Below, piece by piece: positions 1-5,863 of a DNA stretch of 6,545 nucleotides. A model generated the notes under the pieces. It was not told the DNA's origin. It was given only the letters and a program-made list of their open reading frames with translations, and did not search any database. Source of the DNA: Myxococcota bacterium (lineage in GTDB: Bacteria; Myxococcota; Polyangia; GCA-2747355; JAKLHH01); assembly GCA_022710245.1 (NCBI GenBank), contig JAKLHH010000441.1:1-6545 (forward strand), in the 5' to 3' direction. Position numbers and translations under genes: made by a program. The stretch's first letter is position 1. Every line of letters starts with the position of its first letter.

Positions 1-1674
1 CTTCTGGACCGCGTTGCCGGGCGTCGTGTAGATGAGGTTCCGCTGGCAGAGCACGTTCGAGGAGTCGGAGATATAGATGTTGAGCGCCCAGTTGTCGTAG
101 ACGACGTTGTCCTCCATCAGCGTGCCCTGCGCCTCGAAGCTGGAGAGCCCCTCGCCCCAGTTGTTGTAGACGACGTTGCCGCGGAGGATCGCGTGGTCGG
201 TGATGCCGTCGACGGGGTCGCGCATGGCGCTGACGCCCGTGCCCCAGCCACCGCTCGGGTAGGGGGTCGGCGGGCAGGACGAGAGCCGGCAGTTGGCGCT
301 GGCGTTCCACCAGACGTGGCACTGCTCGACGACGCTGTAGTCGCCTTGCGCCGCGATCCCCCGCTCGGCGTGGTGGTGCACGTCGAGCCCCCGGACCAGG
401 TTGTGGTGGCCGATCATCGCCACGCCCTGGCCGAGGCCGTTCTTCACCTCGAGCGGACCGAGCACCTGGAGGTAGCTCCCCTTCAGGTTGAGGAGCGAGC
501 CCCAGCTCCCCGCCAGCTTGTTCTGGCCGTCGAGGATCGGCTTCGCCCCCGGGTCGGCCATCAGGGTGATCGGCTTGGCCGCGGTCCCCGACGCGGTCAC
601 CGCCACCTGCTCGACGTAGGTGCCGGCGCCGACGCAGACCGTGTCCCCCGGCGCGAGCGCCTTCAGCGCCGCGCCGATGCTGGTCGCGGCCGGGTGGCCG
701 CGCAGCGTGCCCGAGGGCGAGACATAGTGGGTGCAGGCCGGCGGGCTCGCGTCGGGCGAGGCCACGGGCCCATCCTTCTTGCCGGCATCGGCCTTGCCCG
801 CGTCAGGGGCCTTCTTGCAAGCCGTGGTGTCGAAGGCGCAGGCGGCCGTACAGGCGAGGGCGCCGCTGGCGAAGCCCAGGCTCTGGCAGGTCTTGCCACC
901 CAGCTGCGTGCCGTCACACGGCTCGGTGCCGTTGCGCACCCCGTCGCCGCACTTGAAGCACGCCGCGGTGTGGAAGGTGCACGTGGCCGTGCAGCCCAGG
1001 GAGCCGCCCGCGAAGCCCTGGGTCTGGCAGGTCTGACCGCCCAGCTGCGTGCCGTCGCACTGCTCCGAGCCGTTGCGCACGCCGTCGCCGCACTTGTAGC
1101 AGCCGGCGGTGTTGAACGAGCAGTTGCTGTTGCAGGCGAGGGTGCCGCCGTCGAAGCCGACGACCTTGCAGCTCTTGCCACCGAGGTCGGCCCCTTCGCA
1201 CTGCTCCGCGGCGTCGAGCTTTCCGTTGCCGCAGCTGGCGATCTGGCAGCCCGACAGATCGAGCTGACAGGTGGCGCTGCAGGCCAGGGTGCCGCTGCTG
1301 AACCCTTCGCCTTGACAGGTCCGTCCCCCCAGGCTCGCCCCGTCGCACACCTCGCCGCTGCCGAGCACCCCGTCGCCGCAGCGGAAGCACCCCGAGGTGT
1401 CCAGGGTGCAATCGGCGCCGCAGCGGAGGTCGCCGCCGCCGAACCCCTCCGTCGTGCAGATGCGACCGCCCAGATCCTGCCCCTCACACGCCTCCGCGCC
1501 GGTGCGCACCCCGTCGCCGCAGACTGCCCCGCTGGCCGCGTCAGCGCCGGAGCCGTCCTCGCTGGGCGCGTGGTCAGCCGCGAGACCACCATCACCGCGC
1601 CTGGACACCACCTCATTGCAGGCCAGGCTGCCGATCATGAGCAGCAACGTTCCCAGCACGGTACCGGAGTGCAC
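1..1674 (-). CDS. Cys-rich-repeat / parallel beta-helix lipoprotein (3' end outside window)
   Basis: Predicted exported surface protein; 558 residues are visible with no stop before the window edge. The chosen start is a GTG preceded by AGGAGG four bases upstream. It gives a short hydrophobic leader (residues 5-18, TVLGTLLLMIGSLA) followed by Cys19, which fits a loose lipobox (S-L-A-C). The leader has no Lys/Arg, so the signal call is moderate; an in-frame TTG 12 codons upstream would add an Arg but has no ribosome site. Residues 52-288 are five six-cysteine repeats (CGDG..G.E.CDG..LGG.TC..GF.GG.LAC...C..DT..C), the type common in myxobacterial secreted proteins. A D/A/G/K/P linker (289-313) follows. 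From about 315 there is a right-handed parallel beta-helix: an entry segment (YVSPSG...SIGAALKAL.PGDTVCVGAGTY) and then Asn-rich rungs such as NVVYNNWGEG and NVVYDNW. Such helices often bind or cleave polysaccharides, but no catalytic residues can be assigned, so the substrate is unknown. It lies downstream of the phasin-like gene on the same strand but appears to have its own promoter. Confidence 0.9.
   Translation of the reverse strand, partial: MHSGTVLGTLLLMIGSLACNEVVSRRGDGGLAADHAPSEDGSGADAASGAVCGDGVRTGAEACEGQDLGGRICTTEGFGGGDLRCGADCTLDTSGCFRCGDGVLGSGEVCDGASLGGRTCQGEGFSSGTLACSATCQLDLSGCQIASCGNGKLDAAEQCEGADLGGKSCKVVGFDGGTLACNSNCSFNTAGCYKCGDGVRNGSEQCDGTQLGGQTCQTQGFAGGSLGCTATCTFHTAACFKCGDGVRNGTEPCDGTQLGGKTCQSLGFASGALACTAACAFDTTACKKAPDAGKADAGKKDGPVASPDASPPACTHYVSPSGTLRGHPAATSIGAALKALAPGDTVCVGAGTYVEQVAVTASGTAAKPITLMADPGAKPILDGQNKLAGSWGSLLNLKGSYLQVLGPLEVKNGLGQGVAMIGHHNLVRGLDVHHHAERGIAAQGDYSVVEQCHVWWNASANCRLSSCPPTPYPSGGWGTGVSAMRDPVDGITDHAILRGNVVYNNWGEGLSSFEAQGTLMEDNVVYDNWALNIYISDSSNVLCQRNLIYTTPGNAVQK
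811..1521 (-). repeat. Five tandem six-cysteine repeats (coding)
   Basis: These are five in-frame units of 47, 49, 47, 47 and 47 codons inside the lipoprotein gene, at residues 52-98, 99-147, 148-194, 195-241 and 242-288. Each has Cys at unit positions 1, 12, 22, 34, 38 and 45, presumably forming three disulfides after export. The pattern resembles the Myxococcus cysteine-rich repeat class (TIGR02232-like), in a CDG..LGG.TC variant. Units 4 and 5 are nearly identical (both CGDGVRNG.E.CDGTQLGG.TCQ), pointing to recent duplication. Unit 3 is the most divergent at its start (CGNGKLDAAEQC). Such stalks probably space a C-terminal domain away from the outer membrane. Confidence 0.88.
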
Positions 1675-1705
1675 GGCTCCTCCTGCGTGGTTCGCCCGAA
1701 GGTCG

Positions 1706-1721
1706 AGCAAGCATGATGCCA
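1706..1721 (-). promoter_or_regulatory. Candidate sigma-54 (RpoN) -24/-12 promoter for the lipoprotein gene
   Basis: The minus strand reads TGGCATCATGCTTGCT. Compared with the RpoN consensus TGGCACG-N4-TTGCW, it matches at every specified position except the sixth and seventh. The invariant GG and GC are separated by exactly 10 bases. Transcription would begin near 1695, giving a leader of about 20 nt that contains the AGGAGG ribosome site before the GTG start. No sigma-70-like elements were noticed in the same gap. If real, expression needs an AAA+ enhancer-binding protein, which myxobacteria have in large numbers. Assigned by motif and geometry only. Confidence 0.55.
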
Positions 1722-1745
1722 CTGCCAGCACCTCAGCACGACGCG

Positions 1746-1760
1746 GATCTGCTCGAGATC
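1746..1760. promoter_or_regulatory. Small inverted repeat upstream of the sigma-54 promoter
   Basis: The sequence GATCT-GCTCG-AGATC is a perfect 5-bp inverted repeat with a 5-bp spacer. It is centred about 58 bp upstream of the predicted start of transcription. It could be an operator or activator site, but the arms are short and chance is possible. Confidence 0.25.
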
Positions 1761-1807
1761 AGGCCGAGGATCAGACCGGGGGGCCGACCGCAGGGCGGCG
1801 GCCAGGC

Positions 1808-1850
1808 GGGAGGCCGCGCCCACCTGTGGACCGCTCCTGGGAGGCCGCGC
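1808..1850. promoter_or_regulatory. Paired 12-bp direct repeats, possible enhancer site
   Basis: GGGAGGCCGCGC occurs twice (1808-1819 and 1839-1850), offset by 31 bp, close to three turns of the helix, so both copies face the same side of the DNA. They lie about 113 to 155 bp upstream of the predicted sigma-54 transcription start, the usual distance for enhancer-binding-protein sites. The region is noncoding, so the repetition is not explained by a protein. The function is inferred from position only. The rest of the 1675-1921 gap shows no gene and no clear terminator. Confidence 0.35.
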
Positions 1851-1921
1851 ACCCCGAAGGTGACGTCCGGGCGCAGGAGCGGCGACCTGAGGGGGCCGTC
1901 GGCGGTCGAGGCGAGGGGACG

Positions 1922-2401
1922 CTACGGCTCGTCGGGGGCGGGGACCTCGTGCTCCTCCTCGTCGTCCTCGAGGGGCGTGGGGGCGTCCTCGCGGGGCTTT
2001 CGCCGCACGGCCACGCGGTTCTTGATCTTCGGCTTCAGCACCTTCTGGTCGTTCGGGATGAAGCGGATCTCGGTCTTGATCTCGAAGGAGAGGCTGGTCA
2101 GGAGGTGCTGCAGCTCCTCGTTGAGGTTCAGGCTCTCGAGGAACCCGCGCAGCTCCGCGGCGACGATGCGGAAGAGCTCGTCCTTGGTGCTCTGCGCCTG
2201 CTGGATCAGGTAGCGCGCCACGTCCTTCGGCAGCGAGAACTCGTTGGCGAGGCGACGGACGCCCTCCTCGGTGGTGAAGACCGCGCCGAGGCCGGCGTAG
2301 AAGGTGCGGCGCACGATCTCGGGCACCAGGCCCTCGAGGCGCTGGCGGAGGGTGGTCTCGTCGATGCGCTGCGGGTCGCGCTCCTCGGACGGCTCTTTCA
2401 T
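1922..2401 (-). CDS. Phasin-like helical protein with acidic tail
   Basis: Predicted cytoplasmic protein of 159 aa with no signal peptide or membrane segment. The ATG is preceded by GGAGG four bases upstream. Residues 14-103 look all-helical, with the stretch TFYAGLGAVFTTEEGVRRLA (33-52) followed by a charged helix (QAQSTKDELFRIVAAELRGF, 68-87). This layout resembles the polyhydroxyalkanoate-synthesis-regulator/phasin-like family (COG3937), in which a 'YAGLGA...T.E.' helix precedes a charged amphipathic helix; the resemblance is by eye. Residues 104-116 (SLSFEIKTEIRFIPN region) look like a short beta hairpin. A basic patch (K120-R137) and an acidic disordered tail (EDDEEEHE, 145-152) follow. 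The gene is divergent from the ABC1 kinase gene across a 170-bp gap. Phasins coat storage granules, but no PHA synthase gene is visible, so that role is unproven. 'Conserved hypothetical' is the safe name. Confidence 0.85.
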   Translation of the reverse strand: MKEPSEERDPQRIDETTLRQRLEGLVPEIVRRTFYAGLGAVFTTEEGVRRLANEFSLPKDVARYLIQQAQSTKDELFRIVAAELRGFLESLNLNEELQHLLTSLSFEIKTEIRFIPNDQKVLKPKIKNRVAVRRKPREDAPTPLEDDEEEHEVPAPDEP

Positions 2402-2433
2402 CGCTCCTCCGTCGGTGACTGGCGCAATGCGTT

Positions 2434-2471
2434 AGGCCTCTGAGAGTGCGCGGAGGGGTGAGGCCTGTCAA
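2434..2471 (-). promoter_or_regulatory. Weak promoter / operator candidate for the phasin-like gene
   Basis: On the minus strand a perfect -35 hexamer TTGACA sits at 2471-2466, about 65 bp upstream of the ATG, but no good -10 lies 16-18 bp downstream (the best is CACTCT). Two copies of the palindrome AGGCCT (2434-2439 and 2461-2466) flank the stretch where the -10 would lie, and could be an operator pair. Everything here is tentative. Confidence 0.22.
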
Positions 2472-2522
2472 GGGACATCCGAGCGCGACCGGCGAGGCAG
2501 CGAGAGCGACGACGCGGCGATC

Positions 2523-2531
2523 TGGTATAGT
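2523..2531 (+). promoter_or_regulatory. Extended -10 promoter for the ABC1 kinase gene
   Basis: TG-G-TATAGT is an extended -10 element: the TG dinucleotide, one base, then a hexamer matching TATAAT at five of six positions. It is conspicuous in such GC-rich DNA. No -35 hexamer is recognisable at the usual distance, which fits an extended -10 promoter. Transcription should begin near 2538, about 34 nt before the chosen ATG, so the leader would contain the AAGGAG ribosome site. Confidence 0.5.
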
Positions 2532-2571
2532 GCCCCGGATGCGAGTCGCCGAGAGCAAGGAGCCGCAGAGG

Positions 2572-4272
2572 ATGACGGTGGGACCGCCCACGCGGCCGCC
2601 CTGGCGCATCCTCAAGGCCTACCTGGTCACGCTGCTGGTGCTCAGCTCCTACCTCTGGCTCCGCTTCAAGTCGCGCTTCCTCTCGCCGTCCTCGCTGCAG
2701 CTCCACCTCGAGCGGCTCAACGTGCGCAACGCGCGCCGCATCTACCGCGCCATCCTCGAGCTGCAGGGGCTCTACATCAAGGTCGGGCAGCTCTTCAGCA
2801 TCATGACCAACTTCCTGCCCGAGGCCTTCCGCGGCGAGCTCGAGGGGCTGCAGGACCAGGTGCCGCCACGCCCCTACGCCGCCATCGAGCGCTGCATCCG
2901 GAAGGAGTTCGAGGGGCACGGTCCGAAGGAGCTCTTCGCCAGCTTCGAGGAGACGCCGATCGCCTCGGCCAGCATCGGCCAGGTCCACCTGGCGGAGCTC
3001 AAGGGCGGGCACAAGGTCGCGGTCAAGATCCAGTACCCCGACATCGACCGCATCGTCCGGGCGGACCTGCGCGCGCTCAGGCGCATCTTCGACCTGATCG
3101 GCCGCTTCATGCCCTACCACGGCCTCGACGCGGTCTACCGGGAGATCCGCGCGATCATCAGCCAGGAGCTCGACTTCACCGCCGAGGCGGCGCACGTGGA
3201 GACGATCGCGCGCAACTTCACGGGGCGCGAGGACGTGGGCTTCCCGCGCGTGGTGCGCGAGCTCTCCACCCGCCGCGTGCTCACCACCGAGTTCGTCGAG
3301 GGCGTCAAGGTGAACGACCTGCGCGGCCTCGAGCGGCTCAAGATCGACCGCACGCAGCTCGCGCGCCTGGTGATCGAGGCCTACTGCCAGCAGATCTTCC
3401 ACCACGGCATCTACCACGCGGACCCTCACCCGGGGAACGTCCTCGCCAGCGCGGGACCGAACGGCCCGGTGATCAAGTTCGTCGACTTCGGCGCGGTCGC
3501 CGAGGTCTCCGACGGGATGAGGCGGGGCATCCTGACGCTGCTGCAGGGCGCCATCAACCGGGACACCACCAAGATCGTCGGCGCGCTCAAGGAGATGGGG
3601 TTCATCGCTCACCGCGCCGACCCGAAGATCTTCGACCGCGTCGTCGACTACTTCCACGCGCGCTTCCAGCAGGAGGTGAAGCTCGAGAGCTTCAACCTGC
3701 AGGACATCAAGTTCGACCCGCAGAAGGGGCTCGAGGACCTCGCCGACCTGCGGCGGATGGACATCTCGCTGCGAGACATCACCGACACCTTCCACGTCCC
3801 CAAGGAGTGGATCATGCTCGAGCGCACGATCCTCCTCCTGATGGGGCTCTGCACCGAGCTCGACCCGAACCTCAACCCGATGGAGGTGATCCGCCCGCAC
3901 GTCGAGCAGTTCGTGCTCGGCGAGGACGGCGACTGGTCCCGCTTCATGCTCGACACGGCGCGCGACGTCACCCTCTCGGCGATCGCGCTGCCGTCGGAGA
4001 TCAAGAAGTTCACCAGTCGCGCGCTGCAGGGCGACATCGAGATCTCGGTGGCGGGCGCGAACCAGCGCGCGAAGCTGCGCTACCTCCTCGGCCACCAGCT
4101 GATTTACACCGCGCTCGGGCTCGCCGGGGTGCACTTCTCCTTCACGCTGGCCGACCGCGGCATGGAGCGCGCGAGCCTCTCGGTGCTCATCGCCTCGGGC
4201 GTGATGGGGCTCCTCCTGCTGCGCTCGCTCTGGTCTACCCACCAGTGGCTGAAGCGCAAGTGGCGCTGCTGA
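2572..4272 (+). CDS. AarF/UbiB (ABC1) family atypical protein kinase
   Basis: Membrane-associated ABC1/ADCK-type kinase of 566 aa, normal family length. Motifs in order: KxGQ (K70-V-G-Q73) and QDQVPP (94-99) of the N-terminal extension; the Ala-rich loop ASASIGQVH (131-139) that replaces the glycine loop of ordinary kinases; ATP-binding lysine K152 (VAVK); the catalytic-loop signature HADPHPGN (282-289) with D284 and N289; and the metal-binding DFG (305-307). An N-terminal hydrophobic stretch (11-30) and two C-terminal membrane helices (about 510-527 and 536-554) give the usual UbiB anchoring. Family members support ubiquinone or other isoprenoid-lipid metabolism and act mostly as ATPases; the actual substrate here is unknown, so no symbol is assigned. 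The start at 2572 is preferred because AAGGAG lies nine bases upstream. The in-frame ATG at 2539 has no ribosome site and sits on the predicted transcription start. Convergent with the SHOCT gene. Confidence 0.95.
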   Translation: MTVGPPTRPPWRILKAYLVTLLVLSSYLWLRFKSRFLSPSSLQLHLERLNVRNARRIYRAILELQGLYIKVGQLFSIMTNFLPEAFRGELEGLQDQVPPRPYAAIERCIRKEFEGHGPKELFASFEETPIASASIGQVHLAELKGGHKVAVKIQYPDIDRIVRADLRALRRIFDLIGRFMPYHGLDAVYREIRAIISQELDFTAEAAHVETIARNFTGREDVGFPRVVRELSTRRVLTTEFVEGVKVNDLRGLERLKIDRTQLARLVIEAYCQQIFHHGIYHADPHPGNVLASAGPNGPVIKFVDFGAVAEVSDGMRRGILTLLQGAINRDTTKIVGALKEMGFIAHRADPKIFDRVVDYFHARFQQEVKLESFNLQDIKFDPQKGLEDLADLRRMDISLRDITDTFHVPKEWIMLERTILLLMGLCTELDPNLNPMEVIRPHVEQFVLGEDGDWSRFMLDTARDVTLSAIALPSEIKKFTSRALQGDIEISVAGANQRAKLRYLLGHQLIYTALGLAGVHFSFTLADRGMERASLSVLIASGVMGLLLLRSLWSTHQWLKRKWRC

Positions 4273-4298
4273 CGAGCGCCTGGCCCTCGCTCACCCCA

Positions 4299-4382
4299 CC
4301 ACCACGCTGCCGCTCGGCCCCGCCCCTCGTTCACCCCTGGCCACCACGCTGCCGCTCGGCCCCGCCCCTCGCTCACCCCTGG
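4299..4382. repeat. 42-bp tandem direct repeat, two full copies plus a partial
   Basis: Two copies of a 42-bp unit (4299-4340 and 4341-4382) differ at one base (T/C in CTCGtTCACC versus CTCGcTCACC). A shorter partial copy, GGCCCTCGCTCACCCC, precedes them at about 4283-4298. The unit fills almost all of the gap between the convergent kinase and SHOCT genes and includes the SHOCT gene's last codons and stop. The unit is three-base periodic (14 codons), but nothing suggests it is translated. No clear terminator hairpin with a T tract was seen in it. Confidence 0.85.
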
Positions 4383-4618
4383 TCCAGCCGCTGCCGGAGC
4401 TCGGCGTACTGGCGGGCGTCGATCTCGCCGCGCTGCAGCCGCTCGCGCAGCACGTCCTTGGCGAGCTCGTAGGCCGTGCGGGACGCGCGGTCCGGTGAGC
4501 GGAGCGCGTTCAGCGCCGCGAGGATGATGACGACGACGGCGGCGACCACGAAGGCGAGGAGCAGGGTGATCAAGATCCCTGACCCCAGCCCGAGCTGAGA
4601 GACGAGCAGACGCTCCAC
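4373..4618 (-). CDS. Small membrane protein with C-terminal SHOCT domain
   Basis: Predicted inner-membrane protein of 81 aa. One long hydrophobic helix (about residues 12-39, LGSGILITLLLAFVVAAVVV onward) is followed by a soluble tail ending in a SHOCT motif (about 53-78: A.DVLRERLQRGEIDARQYAEL). This short helical hairpin is typical of the C-termini of small membrane proteins and probably mediates oligomer or partner contacts. The start chosen is a GTG with AGGAGG eight bases upstream. A GTG seven codons earlier (4639) has a weaker GGAG, and an ATG at 4708 would add 30 residues of low-complexity sequence without improving the domain. No function is known. The gene is convergent with the kinase gene, and its last codons lie in the 42-bp tandem repeat. 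Confidence 0.8.
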   Translation of the reverse strand: MERLLVSQLGLGSGILITLLLAFVVAAVVVIILAALNALRSPDRASRTAYELAKDVLRERLQRGEIDARQYAELRQRLDQG

Positions 4619-4668
4619 GAGTCCCCCCTCCTGCTCCACTAAGTCTGCTCCGGGCCGGGAGAGGGTGC

Positions 4669-4685
4669 AAAGGCCGGCTTCGGCC
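4669..4685 (-). terminator. Possible weak terminator after the cNMP-GGDEF gene
   Basis: On the minus strand GGCCG-AAGC-CGGCC forms a 5-bp GC-only hairpin followed directly by TTT. It lies about 115 bp beyond the stop codon of the cyclase gene and about 50 bp before the SHOCT start. The T tract is short, so termination may be partial and read-through into the SHOCT gene is possible. Confidence 0.35.
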
Positions 4686-4801
4686 CCGGCACGCAGGACC
4701 ACGGTCACATGGGGGCCAGCCCGACCGCCGCGGCGTCAGCCCTCGCAGGCTGGCATGGACGTATCACGACGCTTGTCCGGGTGGCCGCGAGCGATCCGGA
4801 T

Positions 4802-5737
4802 CTACCCGGCGGTGACGCGGTTCCGGCCGCGGCTCTTGGAGGCGTAGAGCGCGGCGTCCGCGCGCGCGAAGAAGTCGGAGCGGGCCTCGCCCTCGCCGAG
4901 CACCGCGACGCCGAGGCTGATCGTGACGCGCAGGTCGCCCGGGGCCGGCGACCGGATGGGCTGCTCGCTGACCGCGACGCGCAGGCGCTCGGCCACGATC
5001 AGCGCGCCGGGGAGATCCGTCATCGGCAGCAGCACGGCGAACTCCTCGCCACCGTAGCGGCAGATCACGTCGACCTGGCGCAGGGTCTGGCGGAGCGCGG
5101 CCGCCACCGCCCGCAGAGCCGCGTCGCCCGCGAGGTGTCCGTGGCTGTCGTTGACCGCCTTGAAGTGATCGATGTCGGCGACGACCAGCGAGAGCGGGGT
5201 GCCATAGCGGCGGACCCGGGCGATCTCGCGGTCGAGGTCGCGGTCGAAGACGGCGCGGTTGGCGAGCCCGGTGAGCCCGTCGTGGGTGGCCAGGGCCTCC
5301 GAGCTGATCCAGGAGCGCGTGGTGCCGCAGAGCCGGCGGCAGAGCACCGTGCACAGCTCGAGGAGGAGGCGCGCCGCCGCGGCCGGGGCCTCACCGAGCA
5401 GGGCCTCCAGGTACTCGCGCGAGATCTCGAGGACCTCGACCCGCTCGGCGGCGACCACGTCAGCCGTGCGGACGCTGGCGGCGACGAAGGCGATCTCGCC
5501 GAAGATCTCCCCGGGCCCGAGGGTGGCGAGGACCTGGCGGTCTCCCTCGGAGATGACCTCGACGCGGACGCTGCCGGTCAGCACCACGAACATCTCGCGG
5601 CCGAGCTCGCCGGCCCGGATCACGGCCTCCCCCTCGTCGCAGGTGATGACGCGACCGGCTGCCAGGATCTGGCGCCGCTCCTCGGTGCCGAGGGCGTCGA
5701 TCAGCGTACGCCGCGCCCTGGTCACTGGTTGCCGCAT
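4802..5737 (-). CDS. Diguanylate cyclase (GGDEF) with N-terminal cyclic-nucleotide-binding domain
   Basis: Cytosolic one-component signalling enzyme of 311 aa that should make c-di-GMP from two GTP. Residues about 12-125 are a CRP-type cNMP-binding domain. Its phosphate-binding cassette is intact: FGEIAF (79-84), then R90-T91-A92, with E81 and R90 as the expected ligand contacts. A helical linker (about 117-147) leads into GGDEF, which starts at the conserved DGLTGLANR (153-161). Active-site residues are present: D188 (DIDHFK), N196, D205 and GGEEF (229-233, metal ligand E231). An RxxD inhibitory I-site (R220-Q-V-D223) sits five residues before GGEEF, so product feedback is likely. There is no membrane segment, EAL domain or helix-turn-helix. 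The ATG is preceded by GGAGGA eight bases upstream. Inference: a bound nucleotide gates the cyclase; whether this is cAMP, cGMP or neither cannot be told. Divergent from the coiled-coil gene. Confidence 0.95.
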   Translation of the reverse strand: MRQPVTRARRTLIDALGTEERRQILAAGRVITCDEGEAVIRAGELGREMFVVLTGSVRVEVISEGDRQVLATLGPGEIFGEIAFVAASVRTADVVAAERVEVLEISREYLEALLGEAPAAAARLLLELCTVLCRRLCGTTRSWISSEALATHDGLTGLANRAVFDRDLDREIARVRRYGTPLSLVVADIDHFKAVNDSHGHLAGDAALRAVAAALRQTLRQVDVICRYGGEEFAVLLPMTDLPGALIVAERLRVAVSEQPIRSPAPGDLRVTISLGVAVLGEGEARSDFFARADAALYASKSRGRNRVTAG

Positions 5738-5757
5738 GGACGCGCTCCTCCCCCGGC

Positions 5758-5786
5758 TTGACGGGGTGGCCCACTTCCTCTAGATC
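5758..5786 (+). promoter_or_regulatory. Candidate sigma-70-type promoter for the coiled-coil gene
   Basis: TTGACG (five of six matches to the -35 consensus) is followed after exactly 17 bp by TAGATC, a poor -10 (three of six). It lies in the 126-bp gap between the divergent cyclase and coiled-coil genes. The leader to the ATG would be about 70 nt. No convincing promoter was found for the cyclase in the same gap. Confidence 0.3.
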
Positions 5787-5863
5787 ATCGGCGGACGCGC
5801 GCGAAACCTCAGCCGGAATCGCTCACCCAGAGCACGGATCGCGCGCGCCGGAGCGAGAGGACC

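Noticed and set aside
193..1716. Plus-strand 507-codon open frame opposite the lipoprotein gene
   Set aside because: It is the antisense of a GC3-biased gene; its Ala/Val/Gly-rich quasi-repeats mirror the Cys-rich repeats. The minus-strand frame gives recognisable domains.
2417..2440. Possible second sigma-54 promoter upstream of the phasin-like gene (GGCCTAACGCATTGC on the minus strand)
   Set aside because: The GG and GC are separated by 11 bases, not the strictly required 10, and the -24 box is poor.
1635..2615. Minus-strand 326-codon open frame spanning the phasin-like gene and both flanking gaps
   Set aside because: It is an Arg/Pro-rich shadow in another frame of the phasin-like gene, crosses two intergenic regions and has no ribosome site or domain.
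2398..4242. Minus-strand 614-codon open frame opposite the ABC1 kinase
   Set aside because: The composition (Asp/Glu/Leu/Val/Arg-rich, no domain) is typical of antisense frames in high-GC DNA. The plus strand carries every ABC1 motif.
4299..4382. CRISPR array or ribosomal-binding repeat
   Set aside because: The units are directly abutting, with no unique spacers and only two full copies, so this is a simple tandem duplication.
4660..4690. TTTGCA as a sigma-54 -12 box upstream of the SHOCT gene
   Set aside because: The positions where the -24 GG must be are AA; the sequence is better explained as a hairpin followed by TTT.
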